A stretch of DNA of 64,000 nt from SPCO01 sp964427285 (GCA_964427285.1 CAYRTS010000005.1:1-64000), one strand, 5' to 3'; counted from the stretch's first letter, positions 1-10,868 are shown. Program-made: numbers and translations. Notes: a model not told the origin generated them from the letters alone.

Positions 1-1
1 A

Positions 2-76
2 TGGCTCCGGCGGTAGGATTCGAACCTACGACATGGCGGTTAACAGCCGCCCGCTCTACCACTGAGCTACGCCGGA
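2..76 (-). tRNA. tRNA-Asn (anticodon GTT), CCA encoded
   Basis: The minus strand folds into a full cloverleaf. The acceptor stem TCCGGCG pairs with CGCCGGA, the D arm is GCTC/GAGC, the anticodon stem GGCGG/CCGCC encloses the loop CTGTTAA, and the T arm GTAGG/CCTAC encloses TTCGAAT. The loop gives anticodon GTT (plus-strand 42-44), which reads Asn codons. The discriminator base is G, followed by a templated CCA ending at position 2. Confidence 0.97.
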
Positions 77-192
77 GCGAAGGACGCAGGGGCCCGGGCG
101 AGGCCGGAACCGTGAGCGTCGGGGCGCCGGTGTCGGCGCCGTGCGAAGAATAGCATGAGGCGTCATGGCGTCCGCTCGGCTGACGCGTCGGG

Positions 193-198
193 CATACT
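193..198 (+). promoter_or_regulatory. -10 box of a probable leaderless promoter
   Basis: CATACT lies exactly 7 nt before the ATG at 206 and no ribosome binding site precedes that ATG. The same geometry recurs before several other genes in the window. No convincing -35 hexamer is visible. Confidence 0.4.
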
Positions 199-205
199 CC
201 GTAGC

Positions 206-1117
206 ATGGTCCCTGGGTCCCCGATCGTTTCGCCCGGCGCCGTGTTCGATCGATTGAACGACCATCGGCTCCGCATCGTCGACGTACGCTGGGTGCTCGG
301 AGCTCCCGGCCGGGGGCGTGAGGCTTACCATGTCGGCCACATTCCCGGGGCGATCTACCTGGACCTCGACTCGGACCTCGCGGCCCCGGATGGCCCCGGC
401 CGCCATCCTCTCCCCTCCCCCGCCGGCTTCCGGGCACGACTCGAGAACGTGGGCGTCGCCAGCGATCACGATGTGGTGGTCTACGACGACGCCGGCGGCT
501 CGGTTGCGGGGCGGCTCTGGTGGATGCTCGACAACCTTGGCCATCAGCGCGTGGCCGTGCTCGATGGCGGGTTCCCTGCCTGGGTTGCGGACGGCCTGCC
601 CGTGACGACGGAGGTCCCGGCGTATTCTCGGGCGCATCTGGACCTGCGCGATCGGTGGGCGAACACGATCGAACGCGGCGGCGTCGTGGAAGCGCTGGCG
701 CGCATCGTGCTGCTCGACGCACGCGGCGGCGCGCGCTACCGCGGCGAGACGGAGCCGATCGATTCGATCCCCGGGCACATTCCGACCGCCCGCCATGCCC
801 CGAGCGACGGCAACCTGGGCCCCGACGGACGCCTGCTGGGGGCGGCGGAGCTGGCGGCGCGCTTCCAGGCGCTCGGCGCGGACGGATCCGAAGGTTTGGT
901 CGTGACCTCCTGCGGCAGCGGCGTGTCGGCCTGCCTCAACAGCCTGGCCATGCGTGTCGCCGGTCTTCCGGATCCGATCCTCTATCCCGGTTCGTACAGC
1001 GACTGGACGCAAAACGGGCTGCCGATCGCGGTTGGCCCCGAGCCGGGGGGCGAACCGGGCAGCACCGGCCGGGGACCGGTCCGCTACGAACCGGGGACCG
1101 GTCCGCTACGAAGCTGA
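206..1117 (+). CDS. thiosulfate/3-mercaptopyruvate sulfurtransferase (two rhodanese domains)
   Basis: A 303-residue protein with tandem rhodanese domains, the usual SseA/TST length. The N-terminal domain (about 8-125) is the inactive type, with VGHIPGAIYLDLD. The C-terminal domain (about 140-280) carries the catalytic Cys in the loop CGSGVSA and the typical DGRLL and GSYSDW motifs. It moves a sulfane sulfur from thiosulfate or 3-mercaptopyruvate to an acceptor such as cyanide or a thiol; which donor it prefers cannot be read here. I chose ATG 206 over the upstream ATG 155 because homology starts just after it and a -10 box sits 7 nt upstream. The last 15 or so residues are encoded by a 22-bp direct repeat and look like a recent C-terminal extension. 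The gene converges on rpoD with only 34 bp between them. Confidence 0.9.
   Translation: MVPGSPIVSPGAVFDRLNDHRLRIVDVRWVLGAPGRGREAYHVGHIPGAIYLDLDSDLAAPDGPGRHPLPSPAGFRARLENVGVASDHDVVVYDDAGGSVAGRLWWMLDNLGHQRVAVLDGGFPAWVADGLPVTTEVPAYSRAHLDLRDRWANTIERGGVVEALARIVLLDARGGARYRGETEPIDSIPGHIPTARHAPSDGNLGPDGRLLGAAELAARFQALGADGSEGLVVTSCGSGVSACLNSLAMRVAGLPDPILYPGSYSDWTQNGLPIAVGPEPGGEPGSTGRGPVRYEPGTGPLRS
1069..1112. repeat. two tandem copies of a 22-bp repeat at the gene end
   Basis: Positions 1069-1090 and 1091-1112 are identical. Each copy contains the perfect 10-bp palindrome GGACCGGTCC (1073-1082 and 1095-1104). The repeat is translated as the tail of the sulfurtransferase. The same palindrome and a near copy recur at 35724-35733 and 35685-35694. 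Confidence 0.9.
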
Positions 1118-1151
1118 CGAGGGCGCCCGGTCGTAGCGAGCACGCCGGCTC

Positions 1152-2879
<1,728 letters not shown>

Positions 2880-2881
2880 GG

Positions 2882-4816
2882 TTACCTCCGATGGCTGCTG
2901 AGCAGCCGGGTCTGGTCGCGGCGCCGGTCGAGCGACAGGCGCATTTCGTTGATCTGGCGTCGTTCGAGCATCAACCGGTCGATTGCTTCGCGATCGGCGG
3001 CTCGTTCGGCCTCCCCCTGGGCCCCCTCGTTGTAATCGCTGCGCTCGCGCAGCCGGTCGTCCTCGAGTTCGATCAGGAGCCGGGCCACCTCGTAGTCGAG
3101 CTCGGACGCCGCGAGTCCCCGCGGATCCGGACCGGGTCTGGCGGCGAGTGCCCGGGCGAGGGCTGCGGTTTCATCGTCGAGCGAGAGGAGCAGCGATTCC
3201 CACTGGAACGGCGGATGAACTCCCTGGTCGTCGGGGGCCCGCTGGAGCACGATCATCCGGAACAACTCACGAGCGAGCGTGCTCGGGAGCTGGTCCGGGC
3301 CGAGGTCCGCCACGACGCGGAGCTGCTGATCCGGGACGAGCAGCATGAGTCGCAGCAACTCCGATTCGACCGGCGTGATGGCACGAAGGATGTCGCGGAT
3401 CGGCAGGGCGTCGGGCGATGCGAGGACCGCGTCCACCGTGAATCGGCCCTCGCTCCCGGCTGCGCCCGCCGTGCCCGCTGATCGCCCCTGGGCAATCGGG
3501 TTCCGCTCAGGGCGCTCCAGTACCTGGCGCAGGACCCGTTCCTCAACGCCGGAGACCCGGCGAACCTCGCCCAGCGCTTCGTCGCGCCGGAGGGGGTCCG
3601 CGATCTCGCGCAGGGCGGGCATGACCGCCTCCACGAAGCCGATCCGCCCGGAACTGGTCTTGAGGTCGAATCGGCCGGCGTGGTGATCGATCAGGTATTC
3701 GACGAGCGGCTTCGCCCTCGCGACGTCGGCCTCCCAGCTGGCCGGCGACTCCCGAACGACATCGTCCGGGTCCTTGCCGTCCGGCAGCCGCACGACGCGG
3801 ACGTCTTCGAGCTTCACGCCCGAGGTATCACCCTGGAGCTGTCCGATGAGTCCGGCCAGCGCTGTCACTCCGAGCGTGCCGGCCTTTTCGCCAGCGGCAT
3901 CCACGTCGTACGCCAGCGCGATCCGGCTGGTATAGCGGGTGAGCAGGGCGACATGACCCGGTGTCAGGGCCGTTCCGAGGCTGGCCACGACATTGTCAAA
4001 GCCCGCCTGGTGCGCCATCAGGGCGTCGGTGTAGCCCTCGACGATCACCGCCTGGCCGTGCCTCCGGATCGGACCCTTGGCTTTGTCGATGAGATAGAGC
4101 GTCCGACTCTTGTCGAACAGCAGCGTCGCCGGCGAGTTGAGGTACTTTGGCCCTTCGCCTTCGAGCAGCCGGCCGCCCAGCCCGACGGCGTGACCGTTCT
4201 GGTCACGAATCGGGAACAGCACGCGCGACCGGAACTTGTCGTAGACACCGCCACGCCCGCCCTGACGCGGCACGGCCAGGCCCACCTCCACCAGCTCGTC
4301 TGGCCGGACGTCGCGCTTCGAGCCGAGCGCGCGGGTCATCTGGTCCCAGCCGCCGGGCGCCCAGCCAAGCTGGTGGTTGGCGATCGTCTCGTCGGTGAAC
4401 CCCCGGCCGTGGAGATAGTCCAGGGCGTTGGCGCCGGCCTTCGACTGCGTCAGCACGGCGTGATAGAACGCGATCGCGTGATCCAGGACCTGGCGCAAGC
4501 GAGCCTTGTGCACATCGTCGCGCTTGGTTCGTTCGTCGATCTCGACCCCGGCACGCGCGGCCAGCGTCCGGAGCGCCTCCGGGAAGGTGACGCTGTCACG
4601 CTGCATCACGAAGCTGAAAATGTCGCCCCCCAACCCGCATCCGAAGCAGTGCCAGTTGTCTCGGCCGGGCGTCACCACAAACGACGGCGTCTTTTCACCG
4701 TGAAATGGGCAGAGGCCCTTCCAGGTGGTGCCCGCCTTCTTCAGGCTGACCGAGTCGCCGACCACATCGACGACCGCCAGCCGGCTCTTGACCTCGGCTG
4801 CAACACCGACCGCCAA
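2882..4816 (-). CDS. dnaG: DNA primase DnaG
   Basis: Replicative primase of about 644 residues that makes RNA primers for lagging-strand synthesis. Domains in order: N-terminal CHC2 zinc finger (CPFH about residue 36, CFGCG about 60), catalytic core with TOPRIM (VEGYTDALMAHQAG, then the acidic DVDAAGEKA), and a C-terminal helicase-binding region that is weakly conserved. I chose TTG 4816 because GGAGG lies 6 nt upstream and the family start (xxVKSRLAVVDVVGDSV) follows at once; the frame stays open to 4963 but that extension looks non-coding. It is transcribed with rpoD. The 240-bp upstream region carries TTGACA boxes and two palindromes. Confidence 0.93.
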   Translation of the reverse strand: MAVGVAAEVKSRLAVVDVVGDSVSLKKAGTTWKGLCPFHGEKTPSFVVTPGRDNWHCFGCGLGGDIFSFVMQRDSVTFPEALRTLAARAGVEIDERTKRDDVHKARLRQVLDHAIAFYHAVLTQSKAGANALDYLHGRGFTDETIANHQLGWAPGGWDQMTRALGSKRDVRPDELVEVGLAVPRQGGRGGVYDKFRSRVLFPIRDQNGHAVGLGGRLLEGEGPKYLNSPATLLFDKSRTLYLIDKAKGPIRRHGQAVIVEGYTDALMAHQAGFDNVVASLGTALTPGHVALLTRYTSRIALAYDVDAAGEKAGTLGVTALAGLIGQLQGDTSGVKLEDVRVVRLPDGKDPDDVVRESPASWEADVARAKPLVEYLIDHHAGRFDLKTSSGRIGFVEAVMPALREIADPLRRDEALGEVRRVSGVEERVLRQVLERPERNPIAQGRSAGTAGAAGSEGRFTVDAVLASPDALPIRDILRAITPVESELLRLMLLVPDQQLRVVADLGPDQLPSTLARELFRMIVLQRAPDDQGVHPPFQWESLLLSLDDETAALARALAARPGPDPRGLAASELDYEVARLLIELEDDRLRERSDYNEGAQGEAERAADREAIDRLMLERRQINEMRLSLDRRRDQTRLLSSHRR

Positions 4817-4848
4817 ACGGCGCCTCCAACCCCCTGAACGTGCCTGTG

Positions 4849-4871
4849 GGCCTGTCAAGTCTTGACAAGCC
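4849..4871. promoter_or_regulatory. imperfect palindrome in the dnaG leader
   Basis: The inverted repeat TGTCAAG-T-CTTGACA (4853-4867) extends to 11-bp arms with one mismatch (4849-4871). It lies 33 bp upstream of the dnaG start. It could be an operator or a small RNA hairpin. Two more TTGACA sequences on the minus strand (near 4907-4912 and 4917-4922) could be -35 boxes, but no good -10 box goes with them. Confidence 0.45.
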
Positions 4872-4922
4872 CAATCAGGTTGAGCATGCGCTTCCCGGCG
4901 TCGATTTGTCAACCCCTTGTCA

Positions 4923-4939
4923 ATACTCCATAGGAGTAT
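4923..4939. promoter_or_regulatory. 17-bp inverted repeat upstream of dnaG
   Basis: ATACTCC-ATA-GGAGTAT is a perfect 7-bp inverted repeat with a 3-bp centre. On the minus strand it sits immediately upstream of a TTGACA box, the usual place for a dimeric regulator site. Nothing in the window identifies the regulator. The rest of 4817-5059 shows no coding sequence. Confidence 0.4.
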
Positions 4940-5059
4940 CACGTCCCATCGAGACGCACGCACCGAAGCGCGGTCCTACGTGTGCGGGATCCATCGAGAT
5001 GTCACGGGATTGCGCATCGAAATGTCGCACTTCGTGACTGCAGATGGACGCGGGCTCGC

Positions 5060-6919
5060 TCAGTGCTTGCGTGGCGAGCGTTCCCGGCGGACGGGCAGCT
5101 TCTGGCCACGGATCGTTGCGTTGCGCAGGGCGTGCTCAACTGCGTCGGCGACCTGAGCCTGCACGTCGACCAGGGCGAAGTCATCGAAGAGCTGGATCGC
5201 CCCGACCACAGAGCCGGGCACGCCCGCCTCGTTGGTGATCGCACCCACGAGATCGCCGGGCCGCAGGCCGGCCTGACGGCCCCCGCCGATCCAGAGCTGC
5301 TCCCAGCCGTCGGCTTCGGCCGCGCGGGGGACGCGAGGTTCCGTTCCGCCGCGGGTGACAGGTCCGCCTCGGCCGCCTGGCCCACCCGGCCCGTGGGCCA
5401 GCCTCGGTCCGCGACGCGGGTCCTCAGCCCGAGGTCCCGCCACGTCGGTGAACTGCGGTGGGACGCCGCGTCGCGGCCCACCCGGCCGGGCGCCGGCACC
5501 ACCGGGCCCGGGACCGGCGCCTGGCTGCTGGAGGAAGGCCTGGGCGAGCTCGACCTCATCCTCGTCGCGGGTCTCGGCCCCCTCGATCAGGCTGACGGCT
5601 GCGAGGGCGATATCGACCAGGTCGAACTCGTCGGTCAGCGGCTCGACCACCCCCCGCAATCGATCGTGACCGCCGGTCTCAAGGGCATCGCGCAGGTTGG
5701 CGCGGAGCAGTTCGAGCCGTCGTTCGCGCAGGTCGGCGACGGTCGGCAGGCGCGCGATCTGCAGCTTTGACCTCGTCGACGTCTCGATATTTCGCAGCAG
5801 TCGATGCTCGCGCGGCTCGACCAGGGTGATCGCCACGCCTTCGCGTCCAGCCCGACCGGTCCGGCCAATACGATGCACGTAGGCGTCCGGGTCGGACGGC
5901 ACGTCGTAGTTGACGACATGACTGACGTGCTCGATATCCAGGCCGCGGGCCGCGACATCCGTCGCGACAAGCAGGTCCAGGGATCCTTCGCGGAAGCGGC
6001 CCATGATCCGGTCCCGCGCTTCCTGGGCGAGACCGCCATGGAGGGCGCCGGCGTCGTGGCCGCGACTGCTGAGTGCCTCGGCCAGGTCGTCCACCTCGCC
6101 GCGAGTCCGGGCGAAGATCAGCGCCGAGGTCGGATCCTCAACGTCGAGGATCCGACACAGGGCAGCAAGCTTGTCCACTCGGCGCACGACGTACGCGGTC
6201 TGGCGAACCCGTGGGGCACCGTCGCCGGTCGGCCGCTCGGCCTTGACGGCGATCCTCGCGGGCTCCCGAAGGTGGCGCCTGGCGATCCGGGTGATGGTCG
6301 GCGAAATCGTCGCCGAGAAGAGAGCCGTCTGACGAGCCTCCGGCGTGGCCGACAGGATCGTATCGAGATCCTCGGCAAACCCCATGTCGAGCATCTCGTC
6401 CGCCTCGTCGAGGACGACGATATCGACCTCATCGAAGGAGAGACTGCCGCGCTTGAGATGGTCGACGGCACGACCCGGGGTCGCGACGACGACGTCGACG
6501 CCATTGCGCAAGCCGCGCAGCTGCTGCCCGATCGGCTGACCGCCATACACCGGCACGACCCGGGCGCCGAGCCCCTTGCCGTAGGAGTGAAAGGCTTCGG
6601 CGACCTGCATGGCGAGCTCGCGGGTTGGGACGACAACGAGTGCCCGGGTCCGGCCGGGTCCGGCCGCGCCGATCGCGATGCGCTGGAGGATCGGCAGGGC
6701 GAAGGCCGCCGTCTTGCCGGTGCCGGTTGGCGCCTCCGCGAGGAGGTCGCGGCCCTCGAGCAGCAGGGGGATCGCCTCACGCTGGATCGGGGTCGGTTCC
6801 TCGTAGCCAAGACCGGCGATCGCCTCGAGCAGGCGCTGGTCGAGATCGAAGGCAAGGAACCCGTCCGAGGCTGAGGCGGGATTCTGGGGCTGGACGGTTG
6901 TCGCATCGTTGGTTGCCAT
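5060..6919 (-). CDS. DEAD-box ATP-dependent RNA helicase with DbpA-type RNA-binding tail
   Basis: About 619 residues. The RecA1 domain has APTGTGKT (motif I), PTRELA (Ia), TPGR, VLDEADEMLDMGF (II) and SAT (III). The RecA2 domain has ATDVAARGLDIEHV and HRIGRTGRAGR (V-VI). A Gly/Pro/Arg-rich linker follows, and then a C-terminal DbpA-like RNA-binding fold (WEQLWIGGGRQAGLRPGDLVGAI). The layout is that of CsdA/DeaD-type helicases that remodel rRNA and mRNA during ribosome assembly or cold stress. ATG 6919 is preferred; GAGGAAGG lies a little far upstream (about 14 nt), and an alternative ATG at 6952 lacks any Shine-Dalgarno. It is divergent from the lipoprotein gene. Confidence 0.93.
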   Translation of the reverse strand: MATNDATTVQPQNPASASDGFLAFDLDQRLLEAIAGLGYEEPTPIQREAIPLLLEGRDLLAEAPTGTGKTAAFALPILQRIAIGAAGPGRTRALVVVPTRELAMQVAEAFHSYGKGLGARVVPVYGGQPIGQQLRGLRNGVDVVVATPGRAVDHLKRGSLSFDEVDIVVLDEADEMLDMGFAEDLDTILSATPEARQTALFSATISPTITRIARRHLREPARIAVKAERPTGDGAPRVRQTAYVVRRVDKLAALCRILDVEDPTSALIFARTRGEVDDLAEALSSRGHDAGALHGGLAQEARDRIMGRFREGSLDLLVATDVAARGLDIEHVSHVVNYDVPSDPDAYVHRIGRTGRAGREGVAITLVEPREHRLLRNIETSTRSKLQIARLPTVADLRERRLELLRANLRDALETGGHDRLRGVVEPLTDEFDLVDIALAAVSLIEGAETRDEDEVELAQAFLQQPGAGPGPGGAGARPGGPRRGVPPQFTDVAGPRAEDPRRGPRLAHGPGGPGGRGGPVTRGGTEPRVPRAAEADGWEQLWIGGGRQAGLRPGDLVGAITNEAGVPGSVVGAIQLFDDFALVDVQAQVADAVEHALRNATIRGQKLPVRRERSPRKH

Positions 6920-7052
6920 TGGTCGATTGTCCGTCCTTCCTCGCTTGGCCATGGTCGGCCGCCTATCGCGCCTCATCTTCGGAACCGCTGGACGCCGTCG
7001 TGCGTCGATCCGCCGACCGACCCACTCACCAACCGAATCAGGTGCTGCACCA

Positions 7053-7961
7053 ATGTCTTCACGCCGCCCCCTCGTCTCCATCACGCTCGTGGCACTCGTC
7101 GCAGCCGCCTGCAGCGTTGCGCCGGGCGCGTCCAGCGCGAGCCCCTCCCCTTCTCCCACCGCGCCCGGGATCGTCCACCCGACCGGCCCGCGGGATCTCG
7201 TCCTTCGGCTCCGTTACGTTGGTGGATTCGCCCCTCCCTCCGTCCACTTGCAGTCTCTTCCGGTCAATACCGTGTATGGCGACGGGACCGTGATGATGCC
7301 CGGAGCCCAGTTCGAGATCTACCCCGGGCCGGCGCTCCCCAACCTCCAGCGCGCGACGATCACTCCGGCCGGGGTGCAGATTCTGCTGGAGGCGGCTCGT
7401 GATGCCGGGTTGCTGGGGCCCGACGCGTTCTACGACCTCGGCGGGATCGCGGACGCCAGCACGGCCGAGTTCACCGTCAATGCCGACGGTCGCGTTCACG
7501 TGATCAAGGCCTACGCCCTGATGGAGGGCGGCGAAACGGTGCAGCCGGGGACGGATCCCGCCGTCGTCGAGGCGCGGGCGAAGCTCGCCGCCTTCCGCGC
7601 AAAGCTCGGGAATCTGGAAGCCCTGCTCGGTCCGGAACTCGGGCCATGGGCCCAGTACGAACCGGATGCCGTTCAATTGCTGGTGCGCGGCGGTGCCCCG
7701 GATGACGGCCAGGGCGTCGCCCAGGAGCCGATCGCCTGGCCGCTCGCCACGCCGCTGGCCGGCTTTGGCACGACCCACCCGACCCTGTTTCAGGGGGAGC
7801 GCTGCGGCGTGGTCAGGGATGGGGACCTCGATCTGCTGATGCCGCTGATCCAGAAGGCCAACGCACTCACGCCCTGGACGGACCGTGGCGACTCGTACGG
7901 CATCACCGTTCGACCGCTCCTTCCCGACGAGGCCGGGTGCGCATTCGACGCGCTTGGGTAG
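7053..7961 (+). CDS. predicted lipoprotein of unknown function
   Basis: A 302-residue exported protein. The N-terminus is SSRRPLVSITLVALVAAACS, with a lipobox-like VAAAC that would be cleaved before Cys, followed by a Ser/Pro-rich linker of about 20 residues typical of a surface-tethered lipoprotein. The globular part has no motif I recognise. It contains one later Cys pair candidate (ERCGVV and GCAFDA) that could form a disulfide. It lies between the divergent helicase gene and an MMPL transporter gene about 96 bp downstream. No function can be assigned. Confidence 0.75.
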   Translation: MSSRRPLVSITLVALVAAACSVAPGASSASPSPSPTAPGIVHPTGPRDLVLRLRYVGGFAPPSVHLQSLPVNTVYGDGTVMMPGAQFEIYPGPALPNLQRATITPAGVQILLEAARDAGLLGPDAFYDLGGIADASTAEFTVNADGRVHVIKAYALMEGGETVQPGTDPAVVEARAKLAAFRAKLGNLEALLGPELGPWAQYEPDAVQLLVRGGAPDDGQGVAQEPIAWPLATPLAGFGTTHPTLFQGERCGVVRDGDLDLLMPLIQKANALTPWTDRGDSYGITVRPLLPDEAGCAFDALG

Positions 7962-8057
7962 TCGCGTCGGCCGCCCGCTCCGGACTACTCGGATAGACTG
8001 CCCCGGCTTCGCACGGGTCCGGCGCGGGCGCAGTCAGTACGAGGAGCCGTCGTCCCA

Positions 8058-10430
8058 ATGTCTTCAACACAAGCCGCCGCTTCATTGAGCCGCGAGCCCG
8101 CCACGGTGCGTGTCGCGATGTGGAGCGCACGTCATCGCTGGTCCGTGGTGGTCCTCTGGCTTGCCGCGACGATCGGGCTGTTCGCGCTCAGCCTGACGAT
8201 GGGCGGGATCAACGCCGACGACGCTGGCGGCAATCCGAGTGATCAGCAGCTCGAGGCGAGCGAAGCCTACGACGTCTTCAACGCCGGCGGCAGCAACGAC
8301 CCGTTCGAGAGCTTTGTCGTGGTCATTGCTGGCGGACCGGGGGCGACCACCGATCCCGAATATCAGCGAGCGATCGGCGACCTCGTCGCCAATCTCCGCG
8401 CGGCTGGCGTGGCCATCGATGGGCAGCACACGCCGACCTTCGAGGGGATCCCGAACCCCTTTGAGGTTCCACCAACGGCTGGATTGCTGTCGGCCGATGG
8501 GACGACGGCACGGATCGTCACGAGGATTGCCGGTGATGACGAGCGGGTCAGCGTGCTGCTCGAGCCCATCCTGCCGATCATCCATGCGGCCCGGGCCGCC
8601 CATCCCGAACTGACCATCCACGTTGTCAGCGGCACGTTCATCAACGACGACATCAACGAGCTGATCTCGTCCGGCCTGGACGATTCGCTGAAACTGACGC
8701 TCCCGCTCACATTCTTCATTCTGCTGCTGGCGTTCGGGGCGATCGTGGCATCGGTCGTGCCACTGATCCTGGCCGTGACGTCCCTCGTGGCCGCGTTCGG
8801 GATCATGGGCATCTACAGCCAGCTGATCGGCCCGGTCAGCCCAAACGCCACACAACTCATCGTCCTGATCGGGCTGGCCGTGGCGGTCGACTACAGCTTG
8901 TTCATGATCACCCGCTTCCGGGTGGAGCGGCGGGCCGGCCGCTCCAGATCGAAGGCGATCGAGATCTCCAGCAGCACCGCGGGACGCGCCGTCTTTTTCT
9001 CCGGGCTCGCGGTGATGATCTCGTTGGCGGGCCTGGTCACGCTCGGCGTCTCGTTGTTCACGTCCATGGCGATCGGGACCATCGCGGTGGTGCTCGTGTC
9101 GGTCATCGGCAGCCTGACGTTCCTGCCGGCCTCGCTGGCGATCCTCGGCGACCGGGTGAACCTCGGCAGACCGTCGACCTGGGTCCCTCGCCTCGTCGTC
9201 GCCCTTCCGCTCGGATCGGCCAGCCGCTGGGGGCGCTCGGCGCTCAATTGGCTCGACCACCGCTCGGACCGGCATGAGGGCGCGGGCTTCTGGGGAGGCC
9301 TCGTGTCGGCGGTGATGGCTCGCCCGATCCGGCTGACGGTGCTGTCCGCCGTCCTCCTGCTGGTCGTGGCCGCGCCGGTCCTGAACCTGCGCACCGGGAC
9401 TACGGACATCACCGCTTTTCCGGACTCGATCGATGGCGTCGCCGGGATCAAACTGCTTGATGAGAAGTGGCCGGAGGGCACCGACCTTCAGCTGGCCGTC
9501 GTGGTGACGAAGGCCGACGACGCCGCTACGCAGGCCGCGATTGAGCGCTTGAAGGTCGAGGGCCTCAAGCTCGACGGCCTGCACGAGCCGGTGCAAGTGA
9601 CGCTGTCACGGGACGGCAAGGCCGCCCTCGTCTCGTTCACCATGGCCGGTGGGCAGAACGATGATGTGAACCGGAACCTGGTCCGGCTGGTTCGGCGCGA
9701 TTTGAATCCGTCGGTCTTCGGTGCGCTGGCCGAGGTCCGGACGTATGTGACCGGGGGCGCGGCGTTTTCGGTCGATGTGACCAAGGTCTATGCCGACGGC
9801 GTGCCGACGATCTTCGGGTTCGTTCTCGGGCTGTCGTTCCTGCTGATGCTGGTAGCGTTCCACTCGATCGTGATCCCGATCAAGGCGATCCTGCTCAATC
9901 TGCTGTCGACCGCCGCCGCCTACGGGATCCTCGTCCTGGTCTTCCAGGATGGCTGGTTGGCCGAGCCGCTGGGGATCACACCGAGCGGGGTGATCGAAAG
10001 CTGGGTGCCGCTGTTCATCTTCACGATCCTGTTCGGCCTATCGATGGACTACCACCTGTTCATCCTCACGCGGATCAAGGAGGCCCGCGACCGCGGGCTC
10101 GAATCGCGCGCGGCGGTCGCGACGGGAATCTCCGTCACGTCGGGGACGATCACCAGCGCCGCCTCGATCATGGTTGTCGTCTTTGCCGTGTTCGTGACTC
10201 TCAAGTTCGTGTTCATTCAGCAGCTCGGTCTGGGGCTGGCCGTGGCCGTGTTCATTGACGCGACGGTGATCCGGAGCGTGCTGCTACCGGCCTCGATGAC
10301 GCTGCTGGGCGACTGGAACTGGTGGATGCCACGTTGGCTGGACTGGATCCCGCAGGTCACGATCGAAGGGGACCCAGAGGAGCCGGCGGAGGGCGTTCAG
10401 GGGGTCGAGGGGGCCACGACGCCCGCGTAA
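8058..10430 (+). CDS. MMPL/RND-family membrane transporter
   Basis: A 790-residue protein with the duplicated RND-type plan. One TM helix near 30-50 and an extracytoplasmic domain (about 55-215) are followed by five or six helices (about 215-355). A second TM helix near 415, a second extracytoplasmic domain and a second helix bundle (about 585-760) follow. The motif VDYSLFMITRFRVERRAG in the first half and MDYHLFILTRIKEARDRG in the second are the MMPL signature, where the Asp-Tyr pair belongs to the proton relay. Such proteins export lipids, polyketides or hydrophobic compounds by proton antiport. No substrate is suggested by the neighbours. Confidence 0.9.
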   Translation: MSSTQAAASLSREPATVRVAMWSARHRWSVVVLWLAATIGLFALSLTMGGINADDAGGNPSDQQLEASEAYDVFNAGGSNDPFESFVVVIAGGPGATTDPEYQRAIGDLVANLRAAGVAIDGQHTPTFEGIPNPFEVPPTAGLLSADGTTARIVTRIAGDDERVSVLLEPILPIIHAARAAHPELTIHVVSGTFINDDINELISSGLDDSLKLTLPLTFFILLLAFGAIVASVVPLILAVTSLVAAFGIMGIYSQLIGPVSPNATQLIVLIGLAVAVDYSLFMITRFRVERRAGRSRSKAIEISSSTAGRAVFFSGLAVMISLAGLVTLGVSLFTSMAIGTIAVVLVSVIGSLTFLPASLAILGDRVNLGRPSTWVPRLVVALPLGSASRWGRSALNWLDHRSDRHEGAGFWGGLVSAVMARPIRLTVLSAVLLLVVAAPVLNLRTGTTDITAFPDSIDGVAGIKLLDEKWPEGTDLQLAVVVTKADDAATQAAIERLKVEGLKLDGLHEPVQVTLSRDGKAALVSFTMAGGQNDDVNRNLVRLVRRDLNPSVFGALAEVRTYVTGGAAFSVDVTKVYADGVPTIFGFVLGLSFLLMLVAFHSIVIPIKAILLNLLSTAAAYGILVLVFQDGWLAEPLGITPSGVIESWVPLFIFTILFGLSMDYHLFILTRIKEARDRGLESRAAVATGISVTSGTITSAASIMVVVFAVFVTLKFVFIQQLGLGLAVAVFIDATVIRSVLLPASMTLLGDWNWWMPRWLDWIPQVTIEGDPEEPAEGVQGVEGATTPA

Positions 10431-10449
10431 GGCGGGAACGGCCGATCGA

Positions 10450-10767
10450 CTACCCCTCGCGGGCGATGGGTTCCAGATCGATGGTGCGCACCTGGCGGGT
10501 CCGGCCGGCTTCGGTCCGGACGAGCGCGGCCGGGATGACCCCGGAAGCCATCTTCTCGATCACCGCCGCTTCACCGGCATACAGGCCGCCGCCGGTGATC
10601 CTGACCCGATCCCCCACTGAGAGCCCGGCCCTGCCGCTCCCGGCGGTCACGTCAATCGTGGCCACGGTTGGCCGAATGTACGTCTCCGGGCCCGCTCCCG
10701 GACGCTGCGCCGGCTTGTTGTCCGTTCGGGCCGGGGGATAGATCGTCTTGCGTTTGCGTGTCGCCAC
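10450..10767 (-). CDS. KOW-like small basic protein
   Basis: 105 residues. A Lys/Arg/Pro-rich first third is followed by a stretch SVGDRVRITGGGLYAGEAAV and a strand-rich end, which resembles the KOW/SH3-like fold of NusG and ribosomal proteins L24/L26. The start is GTG 10767, with GAGG about 15 nt upstream. An RNA- or ribosome-binding role is a guess from the fold alone. It converges on the MMPL transporter (19 bp between stops) and is divergent from the beta-propeller gene. Confidence 0.65.
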   Translation of the reverse strand: MATRKRKTIYPPARTDNKPAQRPGAGPETYIRPTVATIDVTAGSGRAGLSVGDRVRITGGGLYAGEAAVIEKMASGVIPAALVRTEAGRTRQVRTIDLEPIAREG

Positions 10768-10868
10768 AGTGGCTGGAACCCTCCTGCAGCCGCGTCATGA
10801 ATGCGCGGCACGCCCGCGATGCTACATCGGCAGGTCAACGAGGGTCGGGGGACGCTGCTGGGCGGTGC

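Noticed and set aside
8082..9596. 504-codon frame opposite the MMPL transporter
   Set aside because: Antisense, rich in Arg/Asp/His/Gln, with no motif, while the plus frame has a complete transporter.
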